Shown here: piece after piece, positions 1 through 5,033 of the stretch | Layout: each line of letters begins with the position of its first letter | How positions within the stretch are numbered: the first letter of the stretch is position 1 | Origin: Candidatus Omnitrophota bacterium | GTDB taxonomy: Bacteria; Omnitrophota; Koll11; Gygaellales; Profunditerraquicolaceae | Reading direction: 5' to 3' | DNA: 5,736 bases | Assembly (NCBI GenBank): GCA_028717765.1 | Contig: JAQUNE010000100.1 | Coordinates: 1-5,736, forward strand | Translations under genes and position numbers: made by a program | The notes under the pieces: generated by a model | The model's database searches: none | What the model was told of the DNA's origin: nothing | What the model saw: only the letters and a program-made list of their open reading frames with translations

Positions 1-148
1 AGTCGTCAGGAGCCTCGATGACCAGGTTTTGTTCGTTCTTTTGCTTGAGTTTTAGGGGCAGGATCCAGGTTTCATATATAGTTGTTCCCAGCTTATCCCT
101 TAGGTGATCCCCTGCTTTTTTCCAAACACCATCTATTTCGACCGTCAT
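1..148 (-). CDS. dnaA: Chromosomal replication initiator protein DnaA, N-terminal part (runs off the left edge)
   Basis: DnaA is the AAA+ initiator that binds DnaA boxes and melts the origin. Only the first 49 codons are in the window. Read on the minus strand from ATG at 148-146, they give a domain I signature: a Trp near residue 9 (VWKKAGDHL), then YETWILPLKL at about residues 25-34, then LVIEAPDD near residues 42-49. This matches the family pattern W..L...L....Y..WI.PL....L.I.AP. The start is supported by a GGAAAG Shine-Dalgarno on the minus strand (162-157) eight bases away and by an in-frame stop upstream. The gene diverges from rpmH across the origin region. DnaA boxes lie between its promoters and its start codon, suggesting autoregulation. 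The ATPase and DNA-binding domains are outside the window. Identification is confident despite the short length because context and motif agree. Confidence 0.93.
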   Translation of the reverse strand, partial: MTVEIDGVWKKAGDHLRDKLGTTIYETWILPLKLKQKNEQNLVIEAPDD

Positions 149-165
149 AAATTGATCTTTCCACT

Positions 166-174
166 CTATTCACA
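166..174 (+). promoter_or_regulatory. DnaA box 1 (CTATTCACA, one mismatch)
   Basis: The 9-mer CTATTCACA differs from the consensus TTATNCACA only at the first base. It lies exactly 11 bases before the perfect box at 177-185 in the same orientation, so the two sites would face the same side of the helix. It sits in the dnaA leader, just upstream of the dnaA Shine-Dalgarno. Confidence 0.6.
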
Positions 175-176
175 GC

Positions 177-185
177 TTATTCACA
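177..185 (+). promoter_or_regulatory. DnaA box 2 (TTATTCACA, perfect)
   Basis: TTATTCACA matches the DnaA-box consensus TTATNCACA at every position. It is the strongest box in the window and anchors the cluster. Its position downstream of both predicted dnaA promoters fits both origin binding and repression of dnaA by its own product. Confidence 0.8.
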
Positions 186-198
186 TCTTGGATAACTC

Positions 199-207
199 TG
201 TGGAAAA
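199..207 (-). promoter_or_regulatory. DnaA box 3 (TTTTCCACA, inverted, one mismatch)
   Basis: On the minus strand this reads TTTTCCACA, one mismatch from TTATCCACA and consistent with the looser TTWTNCACA form. It faces the opposite way from boxes 1 and 2. A weaker candidate, TTATCCAAG on the minus strand at 195-187, lies between them with two mismatches and is not listed separately. Confidence 0.6.
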
Positions 208-265
208 TTAGCTGCGGGAGTTTGTTTTTAGCCGGAACGGCGCCTATAGCTTGACCGGTAGCGAC

Positions 266-293
266 ATTATAACAGAAAATAAACCCCTTGCAA
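266..293 (-). promoter_or_regulatory. dnaA proximal promoter
   Basis: On the minus strand a -35-like TTGCAA (293-288, 4 of 6 to TTGACA) is followed after 16 bases by a perfect -10 TATAAT (271-266). A TG one base upstream of the -10 makes it an extended -10. The predicted start near 259 gives a leader of about 110 nt to the dnaA ATG, containing all three DnaA boxes and a small inverted repeat (GCCG-GAA-CGGC, 231-241). Confidence 0.65.
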
Positions 294-315
294 GTAAAAA
301 TCTTAAACGCGAGTT

Positions 316-343
316 ATTATACAATATTCTTCTTCCCAGTCAA
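316..343 (-). promoter_or_regulatory. dnaA distal promoter
   Basis: On the minus strand TTGACT (343-338, 5 of 6) is followed after 16 bases by a perfect TATAAT (321-316). This is a second leftward sigma70-type promoter about 50 bases upstream of the first, with a predicted start near 309. It would give dnaA tandem promoters. The assignment is from sequence match only. Confidence 0.6.
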
Positions 344-348
344 CAAAA

Positions 349-396
349 AAATAGCCTTCGGTAATGACTCTCAGCGATTTTTGCAGTGGGCTATTT
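349..396. repeat. 8-base inverted repeat (AAATAGCC / GGCTATTT)
   Basis: AAATAGCC at 349-356 is the exact reverse complement of GGCTATTT at 389-396, with 32 bases between. It lies between the leftward and rightward promoter pairs, close to the AT-rich stretch 391-434. It could be a protein site, a weak stem or chance; an 8-base match in AT-rich sequence is not strong evidence. Confidence 0.3.
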
Positions 397-451
397 ATGT
401 GCCCTATGCTTAAAAAAATTTTAACTTTCCATAAAGGACTAACGGATCATG

Positions 452-507
452 CCTTGTTTATCTTGACCGAGAGTTCAATATATGATACAATCCTTCTCTA
501 AACAAGG
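452..507. repeat. 9-base inverted repeat bracketing the distal rpmH promoter
   Basis: CCTTGTTTA at 452-460 is the exact reverse complement of TAAACAAGG at 499-507. The left arm ends two bases before the -35 (463) and the right arm begins about at the predicted transcription start (near 498), so the two arms frame the promoter symmetrically. The right arm also lies inside a small hairpin, CTCTA / TAGAG (496-500 and 508-512). A paired operator is possible, but no regulator is known. Confidence 0.4.
463..491 (+). promoter_or_regulatory. Distal rpmH-operon promoter
   Basis: TTGACC (463-468, 5 of 6) and TACAAT (486-491, 5 of 6) are separated by the ideal 17 bases, with TG at 483-484 forming an extended -10. 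The predicted start near 498 leaves a leader of about 155 nt before rpmH. Within it, CTGCT (520-524) can pair with AGCAG (534-538). It could drive rpmH or a short transcript through the origin; the sequence does not decide which. Confidence 0.6.
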
Positions 508-556
508 TAGAGACGGAGTCTGCTCTTACCTTAAGCAGTAAAAAGCAATCTAAAGA

Positions 557-584
557 TTGACTTGGTTTGACTTTGTGTTATAAT
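557..584 (+). promoter_or_regulatory. rpmH: Proximal rpmH-operon promoter
   Basis: TTGACT (557-562) and a perfect TATAAT (579-584) are 16 bases apart, with TG at 576-577 giving an extended -10 (TGTTATAAT, the same 9-mer as at the proximal dnaA promoter). TTGACTT occurs twice, at 557-563 and 567-573, but only the first is correctly spaced. The predicted start near 591 gives a leader of about 62 nt. A strong promoter is expected for rpmH. Confidence 0.7.
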
Positions 585-653
585 TATCAACCATTATCGG
601 GAAAAGCACCATTAAGGATAGCCTCGGGATTTTCCTAAAAAAAGGACTAAAAA

Positions 654-791
654 ATGAAAAAAAATCTCAAAACACCGACGCACGTCGTGGGTAAGCGCAA
701 ACAGGGTTTCCGTAAACGTATGGCTAAAAAGTCGGGCAGAAAAGTTGTATCGCGCCGCCGCCAAAAAGGCAGAAAAAGATTAAGCATTTAA
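654..791 (+). CDS. rpmH: 50S ribosomal protein L34
   Basis: L34 is a small, very basic protein of the large ribosomal subunit. The 45-residue product, too short for a typical ORF cutoff, carries the family core: KRKQGFRKRMAKKSGRK at about residues 14-30 followed by RRRQKGRKRLS at 34-44, matching the usual (T)HGFRxRMxTxxGRxVxxxRRxKGRxxLxx pattern. The N-terminus (KKNLKTPTHVVG) differs from the common MKRTYQPSxxKR form. AAAGGA at 641-646, seven bases before the ATG, is a good ribosome-binding site. It is the first gene of the rightward run; its TAA stop shares its last base with the ATG of yidD, so the two are probably translationally coupled. In most bacteria rnpA follows rpmH, and here it does not. 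Confidence 0.96.
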   Translation: MKKNLKTPTHVVGKRKQGFRKRMAKKSGRKVVSRRRQKGRKRLSI

Positions 792-1006
792 TGTTGCAAA
801 AGATATCGCTTAAGCTCCTGGAATTTTACCAGGGGTACATAAGAATATTATTGCCTTGCGCCTGCCGTTTTTCACCCAGTTGTTCCGAATACACTAAGCA
901 AGCAATTAAAAGGTATGGTTTTTTAAAGGGTGCGCTTAAGGGCATGGGAAGACTGTTACGTTGTCACCCCTTCTCTGGCAAAGCCGGATACGACCCTTTA
1001 AAGTAA
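791..1006 (+). CDS. yidD: Membrane protein insertion efficiency factor YidD
   Basis: YidD is a small inner-membrane-associated protein thought to assist YidC in inserting membrane proteins. The 71-residue product has the family landmarks in order: an amphipathic N-terminus (LKLLEFYQGYIRILLP, 8-22), then CRFSPSCSEY (25-34), then RYGFLKGALKGMGRLLRCHPF (41-61) and a closing GYDPLK (66-71). Cysteines at 23, 25, 31 and 58 include the conserved ones of SCSEY and RCHPF. Length is normal to slightly short for the family. The ATG overlaps the rpmH stop (TAATG) and no strong Shine-Dalgarno is visible, so coupling to rpmH translation is likely. yidC follows after 46 bases, the usual partner. Confidence 0.95.
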   Translation: MLQKISLKLLEFYQGYIRILLPCACRFSPSCSEYTKQAIKRYGFLKGALKGMGRLLRCHPFSGKAGYDPLK

Positions 1007-1052
1007 CCTACGCCAATTTACACACCGCGGTTAACAAAAATGGAGTTTTTTT

Positions 1053-2585
1053 ATGGATAAACGCATTGTTTTGTTTATACTGTTATCATTGTTGATCCTG
1101 TTGAGCTGGTCGGCTTTTGTCACTAAGCCTTATAGTGTTGAAAATAAAGGAGTTACGCAAAAAGAAGTAACTCTTAGCCCCTCCCTTTCACCAGTTACCC
1201 CGTCAACCATTCCTTCAGTTGGCCAGCAAGCCGAGGAGCAAAAAGAAACGCTTTTTAATTTTAAACAAAATGATTTTGAAGTAGTTTTTGATGAAAACCG
1301 GGGGACTATTAAAGAGGTTGTATTTAGCGCTTATAGGTCATATAAATTTCCTTTAACTTACGGCTTTCTCTTTGGGGATAACAGTATGTTATTTAAAAAA
1401 GAGGCAGTTACCCCCGAATCAGTAACCTTTGTTTATGCTGATCCTACAAAGAAGATTGTTAAAGACTTTAGTTTCTTTAACTCTAAATATGACATAGGTT
1501 TAAGTATAAAAATCAAAAATTTAACCTCTGCCCCATTAAATATTAATTTGCCTTTATTTTTAGGATTAATTGATCTATCAAAGAATCAGGAGGAATCAAG
1601 ATTTATTGACCTAACCGTAGCTACCGCTGAGAAAACCTTGCATCCTAATTCACAGAAGGACGCGCTTTTTAGCGGTTTAAAATTTTTAAGTTTCAGGGAT
1701 AGATATTTTTGTGCCATCCTCGGACCGGATAAAATAGATAATTTTAATGGTTTTGTGAAAAAAATTAAGCCTCAAGTTTCAGAAATTGGGATCCAATCTC
1801 CGGAATTAATAATAGCTCCTAATCAAGAGATTGAGCAAAAATTCTCTATCTATTTAGGGCCTCAAGAGTTAAAACTAATCAACGAAGCTCATCCTGAATG
1901 GTCAAGCGTGATTTATTATGGCACCTTTGATTTTATCGCTCAAGTCCTGCTGCAAATGTTAGGATTCCTATATAACTTAGTGCATAATTGGGGAACGGCA
2001 ATAATCGTCTTAAGCATACTTATTTATCTTATTCTTTTCCCCTTATCCTTAAAGCAAATGCGCTCCATGAAACAGATGCAAATGCTGCAACCTCACGTGG
2101 AAGCACTGAAAAAAACCTATAAAGATAATCCCCAGAAGTTAAACAAGGAAATAATGGCTTTATACAGTCAGCACAAAGTTAACCCGCTTGGCGGCTGTTT
2201 GCCTTTATTGTTGCAAATGCCCATATTTTTTGCTCTTTATCAGGTTTTGATGCGTTCGGTAGTTTTAAAAGGAGCAAGTTTTTTATGGATAAAGGATCTT
2301 TCTGAGCCAGATCGGCTTTTCATTATGCCGGTTTCATTGCCAGTAATGGGTAATGAAATAAACATTTTACCGGTGGTCATGGCCATAGGGATGTTTGTTC
2401 AGCAGAAAATTTCAACTTTTGGCTCGGGCGGTACATCTGCTTCACAACAGAAAATCATGTTAATAATGATGCCAATTATATTCGGGCTGATTTTTTACCG
2501 CATGCCTTCAGGATTGGTTTTATATTGGCTTATAAATAGCATATTAATGCTGGCTTATCAAATTCGGCTTAATCAAACAAAATGA
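1053..2585 (+). CDS. yidC: Membrane protein insertase YidC, Gram-negative type with periplasmic domain
   Basis: YidC inserts and folds inner-membrane proteins, alone or with SecYEG. The 510-residue product begins with a membrane segment (about 5-23), then a Ser/Thr/Pro-rich linker (about 38-60), a large beta-rich periplasmic domain (about 68-275), and the conserved 60KD_IMP/Oxa1 core (about 290-507). The core holds a coiled cytoplasmic loop (SMKQMQMLQPHVEAL, 338-352), the hallmark VNPLGGCLPLLLQMPIFFALY (376-396), a QQK loop (465-467) and MPSGLVLYW (484-492). Length is slightly below the roughly 550 of E. coli YidC, and the C-terminal tail is only a few residues. GGAG seven bases before the ATG supports the start. 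In the first core helix, the Arg or Lys usually five residues before the Pro of the 'PL' motif is Tyr325. The stop overlaps the next start as ATGA. Confidence 0.97.
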   Translation: MDKRIVLFILLSLLILLSWSAFVTKPYSVENKGVTQKEVTLSPSLSPVTPSTIPSVGQQAEEQKETLFNFKQNDFEVVFDENRGTIKEVVFSAYRSYKFPLTYGFLFGDNSMLFKKEAVTPESVTFVYADPTKKIVKDFSFFNSKYDIGLSIKIKNLTSAPLNINLPLFLGLIDLSKNQEESRFIDLTVATAEKTLHPNSQKDALFSGLKFLSFRDRYFCAILGPDKIDNFNGFVKKIKPQVSEIGIQSPELIIAPNQEIEQKFSIYLGPQELKLINEAHPEWSSVIYYGTFDFIAQVLLQMLGFLYNLVHNWGTAIIVLSILIYLILFPLSLKQMRSMKQMQMLQPHVEALKKTYKDNPQKLNKEIMALYSQHKVNPLGGCLPLLLQMPIFFALYQVLMRSVVLKGASFLWIKDLSEPDRLFIMPVSLPVMGNEINILPVVMAIGMFVQQKISTFGSGGTSASQQKIMLIMMPIIFGLIFYRMPSGLVLYWLINSILMLAYQIRLNQTK

Positions 2586-2782
2586 CTCCTAAAATTAATG
2601 TTGAAGTTGAAGGCAAAACCGTAGAAGAAGCGATTAAAAAAGCGCTTAAGGAATTAAAACTCCCCAGGAATAGAGTCAAGATTGAGATACTTTCCGAGGA
2701 GGTGAAAGGGCTTTTTGGTATGCCTGGCGCAAAACCGGCCAGGGTTAGAGTAAGCGCGATCAAAAGCAAAGAAAATACTTGA
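2582..2782 (+). CDS. jag: Stand-alone Jag N-terminal domain protein (KhpB/Jag-like, lacks KH and R3H)
   Basis: Full-length Jag/KhpB/EloR is an RNA-binding protein of roughly 200 residues or more, made of Jag_N, KH and R3H domains, and is usually encoded right after yidC. This 66-residue product is only the first part: VEVEGKTVEEAIKKALKEL (7-25), then the turn KGLFGMPGAKPARVRV (42-57). Both match Jag_N, including the GLFG and PARVRV motifs. A short polar tail ends at a TGA, and the bases after it are promoter and parS rather than a displaced KH or R3H, so this is not an obvious frameshift. It overlaps the yidC stop by four bases (ATGA), implying coupled translation. Its role without RNA-binding domains is unknown; partner binding is the natural inference. 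Confidence 0.85.
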   Translation: MTPKINVEVEGKTVEEAIKKALKELKLPRNRVKIEILSEEVKGLFGMPGAKPARVRVSAIKSKENT

Positions 2783-2806
2783 CAAATATGCCGGGTTTGA
2801 GATAAT
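2779..2806 (+). promoter_or_regulatory. parAB-operon promoter
   Basis: A perfect -35 TTGACA (2779-2784) overlaps the jagN stop codon. After 16 bases comes GATAAT (2801-2806, 5 of 6), preceded by TG at 2798-2799 as an extended -10. Predicted transcription starts near 2813, giving a leader of about 54 nt that contains the parS-like site. Confidence 0.7.
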
Positions 2807-2828
2807 TATTTTATTCAATCTAAAGTAA

Positions 2829-2844
2829 TGTTCCGCGTGGAACA
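2829..2844. promoter_or_regulatory. parS: parS centromere-like site
   Basis: TGTTCCGCGTGGAACA matches the widely conserved parS consensus TGTTNCACGTGNAACA at 13 of its 14 fixed positions. The single difference (G for A at position 7) also breaks the otherwise perfect palindrome. Origin-proximal parS sites next to parAB are typical and are where ParB loads as a CTP-dependent clamp. It lies between the predicted parAB transcription start and the parA ATG, so ParB bound here could also repress its own operon. I found no second copy in the window. Confidence 0.85.
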
Positions 2845-2866
2845 ATTCGTAACTATATAAATTACA

Positions 2867-3664
2867 ATGGGTAAAATAATCGCTATCTGTAATCAGAAGG
2901 GTGGCACAGGCAAAACTACCTCGGCAATCAACATAGCTACCTATCTGGCAGTATCCGGGAAAAAGGTAATGCTTATTGATTTAGACCCCCAGGCAAATGC
3001 TACTAGCGGCATAGGCATAAATAAGCATGAAATCAAGAAAAGCACTTATCACGTACTTTTAGAAGAAATAGAAATAAGGGACATTTTACAAAAAACAGCG
3101 ATAAATAATCTTTGGTTAGCTCCGGCGAATTTAGATTTAACCGGGGCAGAAGTAGAACTGGTTAGCCTGTTAGGCCGGGAATACAGGTTGAAGAGAGCCC
3201 TGCTAAAAGAAAAAGAGAACTTTGATTTTATAATCATTGATTCACCCCCATCTTTGGGCCTTTTGACAATTAATGGGTTATGCGCGGCTGATTCAGTGAT
3301 CATCCCGGTGCAGTGCGAATATTATGCTTTAGAAGGATTAACGCAACTTACTAATACGGTTAAACTTGTGAGAGAAAATCTTAATCCGGATCTGGCCATA
3401 GAAGGAGTTTTGTTGACTATGGCTGATTTCAGGACAAACCTTACCAAAGAGGTAATTCAAGAAACCAGGAATTTCTTTAAAGATAAAGTATACGAAACAG
3501 TGATTCCGCGGAATATCCGCTTGACCGAAGCGCCTAGTTTTGGTAAACCGATTGTGGCCTATGATAAAGATTCTTTGGGCGCGCAAAAATACGAAGAACT
3601 GAACAAAGAGATTTTGGGGCTTTCATTGAATTCCAATTTACCCTCGACAGAAGGAGTTGCCTAA
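2867..3664 (+). CDS. parA: Chromosome partitioning ATPase ParA (Soj)
   Basis: ParA is a Walker-type ATPase that binds DNA non-specifically as an ATP dimer and pulls ParB-parS complexes apart; in some species Soj also modulates DnaA. The 265-residue product has a deviant Walker A KGGTGKTT (11-18, signature Lys11 and catalytic Lys16), the A' motif LIDLDPQANAT (36-46) and Walker B FIIIDSPPSLG (121-131). IPRNIRLTEAPSFG sits at about 212-225, as is usual in chromosomal ParA. There is no N-terminal HTH, so it is the short chromosomal type. The start is fixed by an in-frame TAA six bases upstream. No Shine-Dalgarno is visible before it, which is unusual here. The TAA stop shares a base with the parB ATG. 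Confidence 0.97.
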   Translation: MGKIIAICNQKGGTGKTTSAINIATYLAVSGKKVMLIDLDPQANATSGIGINKHEIKKSTYHVLLEEIEIRDILQKTAINNLWLAPANLDLTGAEVELVSLLGREYRLKRALLKEKENFDFIIIDSPPSLGLLTINGLCAADSVIIPVQCEYYALEGLTQLTNTVKLVRENLNPDLAIEGVLLTMADFRTNLTKEVIQETRNFFKDKVYETVIPRNIRLTEAPSFGKPIVAYDKDSLGAQKYEELNKEILGLSLNSNLPSTEGVA

Positions 3665-4512
3665 TGGAAAGAAGAGCCTTGGGGAAAGGGATAAGCGCTT
3701 TGATCCCCGAAAGAGTATCTGAAGGAAAAGAAGAAATCATTTACGCTAAAACAAGCCAGATTAGGCCAAACCCTTTTCAGCCGAGAGAAGATTTTGATCC
3801 GCAAAGCATAGAAGAACTCGCCCAGTCTATAAAAGAAAAAGGGGTCATTCAGCCGTTACTGGTAAGGCGTAAGGGGGATTATTATGAATTAATCGCCGGA
3901 GAAAGAAGATTCAGGGCAGTTAATTCGTTGAAGATAAATGAGGTGCCAATAATTGTCAAAGATGTGACTGATCAGGATTCGTTGGAATTGGCTCTTATAG
4001 AAAATATACAAAGGCAGGGTTTGAATCCTATTGAAGAAGCGCATGCCTATCAGTATCTTATTGATAAATTTCAAGTAACCCAGGAAAAAATCAGCGAGGG
4101 TTTGGGAAAAGCAAGGGCCTCAGTTGCTAACATATTGCGATTATTGAAGTTACCGCAAGAAATACAACAGGAAATTAAAAAAGGACGGATATCTTTTGCT
4201 CACGGAAGGGTGCTTCTTGAGACCGAAGACGTAAATCAGCAGCGCCGGCTGGCCCACGAGATTATCTCTAAAGACCTTTCTGTCAGAGAATTGGAGAGCA
4301 TTATGAAAGCTCACCGTCCCAGGGCGATAAGGCATAGGCTAAAACAGGTTGTAAAGGATCCGCTGGTGGCCGTATTTGAGGAAGAACTGCAGCATGCTTT
4401 GGCCACTAAAATAAAAATCATGAAAAGAAAAAAACGCGGGCATATTTATATTGAATTCTATTCTCAGGAAGACCTGGAGAGGATCGTTAATAAGATCAAG
4501 GGGGGAAGCTAA
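3664..4512 (+). CDS. parB: Chromosome partitioning protein ParB (Spo0J)
   Basis: ParB binds parS, hydrolyses CTP and spreads as a DNA clamp. The 282-residue product shows all expected parts. LGKGISALIPE (6-16) is the ParA-stimulating N-terminus. NPFQPREDFD (36-45) and GVIQPLLVRR (60-69) follow. GERRFRA (79-85) and ENIQRQGLNPIEEA (113-126) are the CTP-binding motifs. VTQEKISEGLGKARASVANILRLLKLP (138-164) is the helix-turn-helix that reads parS. AHGRVLL (179-185) corresponds to the GHARALL motif. A basic linker (about 217-258) leads to a C-terminal dimerisation segment (IYIEFYSQEDLERIVNKI, 261-278). Length is typical. It overlaps parA by one base and is followed by ndk after three bases. Confidence 0.97.
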   Translation: MERRALGKGISALIPERVSEGKEEIIYAKTSQIRPNPFQPREDFDPQSIEELAQSIKEKGVIQPLLVRRKGDYYELIAGERRFRAVNSLKINEVPIIVKDVTDQDSLELALIENIQRQGLNPIEEAHAYQYLIDKFQVTQEKISEGLGKARASVANILRLLKLPQEIQQEIKKGRISFAHGRVLLETEDVNQQRRLAHEIISKDLSVRELESIMKAHRPRAIRHRLKQVVKDPLVAVFEEELQHALATKIKIMKRKKRGHIYIEFYSQEDLERIVNKIKGGS

Positions 4513-4515
4513 AGC

Positions 4516-5019
4516 ATGGAACAGCCAGTTTTGATTTTGATAAAACCCGATGGGCTTAAGAAATCTTTGACCGGGAATATTTTGACCCGCTTGTCAGAAA
4601 CAAAGCTTGAAATCGTTGCGGCTAAAATGATCCGCCCCTCAAAAGAGCTGGCCAGGGAGCATTATCAGCATTTGAAAGATAAGCCGTTTTTTAATGAGAT
4701 CATTAAATATCTCTGCGGAGAGCTGCATGATAGGCGCAAAGTCATGGCGCTTATATATTGGGGGAAAGACGCTATAAAAAAATGCAGGGAGCTTGCCGGG
4801 GCAACTAACCCCGAAGAGGCAGAGCCTACTTCTATCCGCGGTTCTTACGGCAGGATCACTACCAGCGGGGTCTATGAAAATGTGATACACGTGTCGGCGA
4901 ATGAACCCGACGCCGAAAGAGAGATAAAGCTTTGGTTTGGGCCGGAAGAAATAATCGTTGATCTGTATCCGGCGAAGGAAGTAGTCGAAGAAAAAAAGAA
5001 GGCGATGGTCTGGGACTAG
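4516..5019 (+). CDS. ndk: Nucleoside diphosphate kinase
   Basis: Ndk moves the gamma phosphate from ATP to other nucleoside diphosphates through a phosphohistidine, balancing the (d)NTP and CTP pools. The 167-residue product keeps the active-site residues as aligned by eye to the family: Lys10 in LIKPDG, Tyr50 and Phe58 in HYQHLKDKPFF, Arg91 and Thr97 in RELAGATNP, Arg108 in IRGSYG, Asn122 and the phosphorylated His125 in NVIHVS, and Glu136. It is longer than the usual 140-150 residues: short extra segments around CGELHDRRK (67-75) and ITTSGVYE (114-121), plus a C-terminal tail (143-167). The HGSDS motif reads HVSAN. A G-rich Shine-Dalgarno at 4499-4505 lies at the end of parB, so ndk is probably cotranscribed with parAB. 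Function is likely conserved. Confidence 0.94.
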   Translation: MEQPVLILIKPDGLKKSLTGNILTRLSETKLEIVAAKMIRPSKELAREHYQHLKDKPFFNEIIKYLCGELHDRRKVMALIYWGKDAIKKCRELAGATNPEEAEPTSIRGSYGRITTSGVYENVIHVSANEPDAEREIKLWFGPEEIIVDLYPAKEVVEEKKKAMVWD

Positions 5020-5033
5020 AAGAAAGGTTTAAG

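Larger units (their letters stand above)
149..653. other. Putative replication origin (oriC), dnaA-rpmH intergenic region
   Basis: This gene-free stretch of about 500 bases separates divergent dnaA and rpmH, a classic oriC location. It contains a DnaA-box cluster next to dnaA (166-207), two leftward promoters (266-293 and 316-343), two rightward promoters (463-491 and 557-584) and AT-rich stretches that could unwind, notably about 263-350 and 391-434. I find no open reading frame with coding features in it. The unwinding element cannot be placed by eye. Origin identity is inferred from context and boxes; no replication evidence is available here. Confidence 0.75.

Noticed and set aside
449..466. 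Five-codon ORF (ATG to TGA) after an AAAGGA motif in the origin region, as a leader peptide
   Set aside because: It overlaps a predicted promoter -35 and no transcript is predicted to cover it in that direction from upstream; five codons carry no coding evidence.
520..545. CTGCT/AGCAG hairpin as a rho-independent terminator for the distal promoter
   Set aside because: The stem is only five pairs and is followed by A-rich rather than T-rich sequence.
433..650. Exact 10-mer AAAGGACTAA at 433-442 and again at 641-650 as a repeat element
   Set aside because: The second copy is the rpmH ribosome site and the flanks differ; a 10-base match in AT-rich sequence is plausible by chance.
2094..2099. 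CACGTG core inside yidC as a second parS site
   Set aside because: The flanking bases do not match the TGTT and AACA arms of parS, and it lies in conserved coding sequence.
2569..2845. Minus-strand open frames opposite the yidC end and jagN
   Set aside because: They mirror the Jag_N coding sequence, have no recognisable family and would overlap the promoter and parS; they are shadows.
3503..3514. Perfect 12-base palindrome ATTCCGCGGAAT inside parA
   Set aside because: It encodes the conserved IPRNIRL stretch, so the symmetry is explained by protein constraint and chance; it does not match parS.
4888..4893. CACGTG core inside ndk as a parS site
   Set aside because: Only the inner ACACGTGT is symmetric; the outer arms do not match, and the bases encode the catalytic His region.
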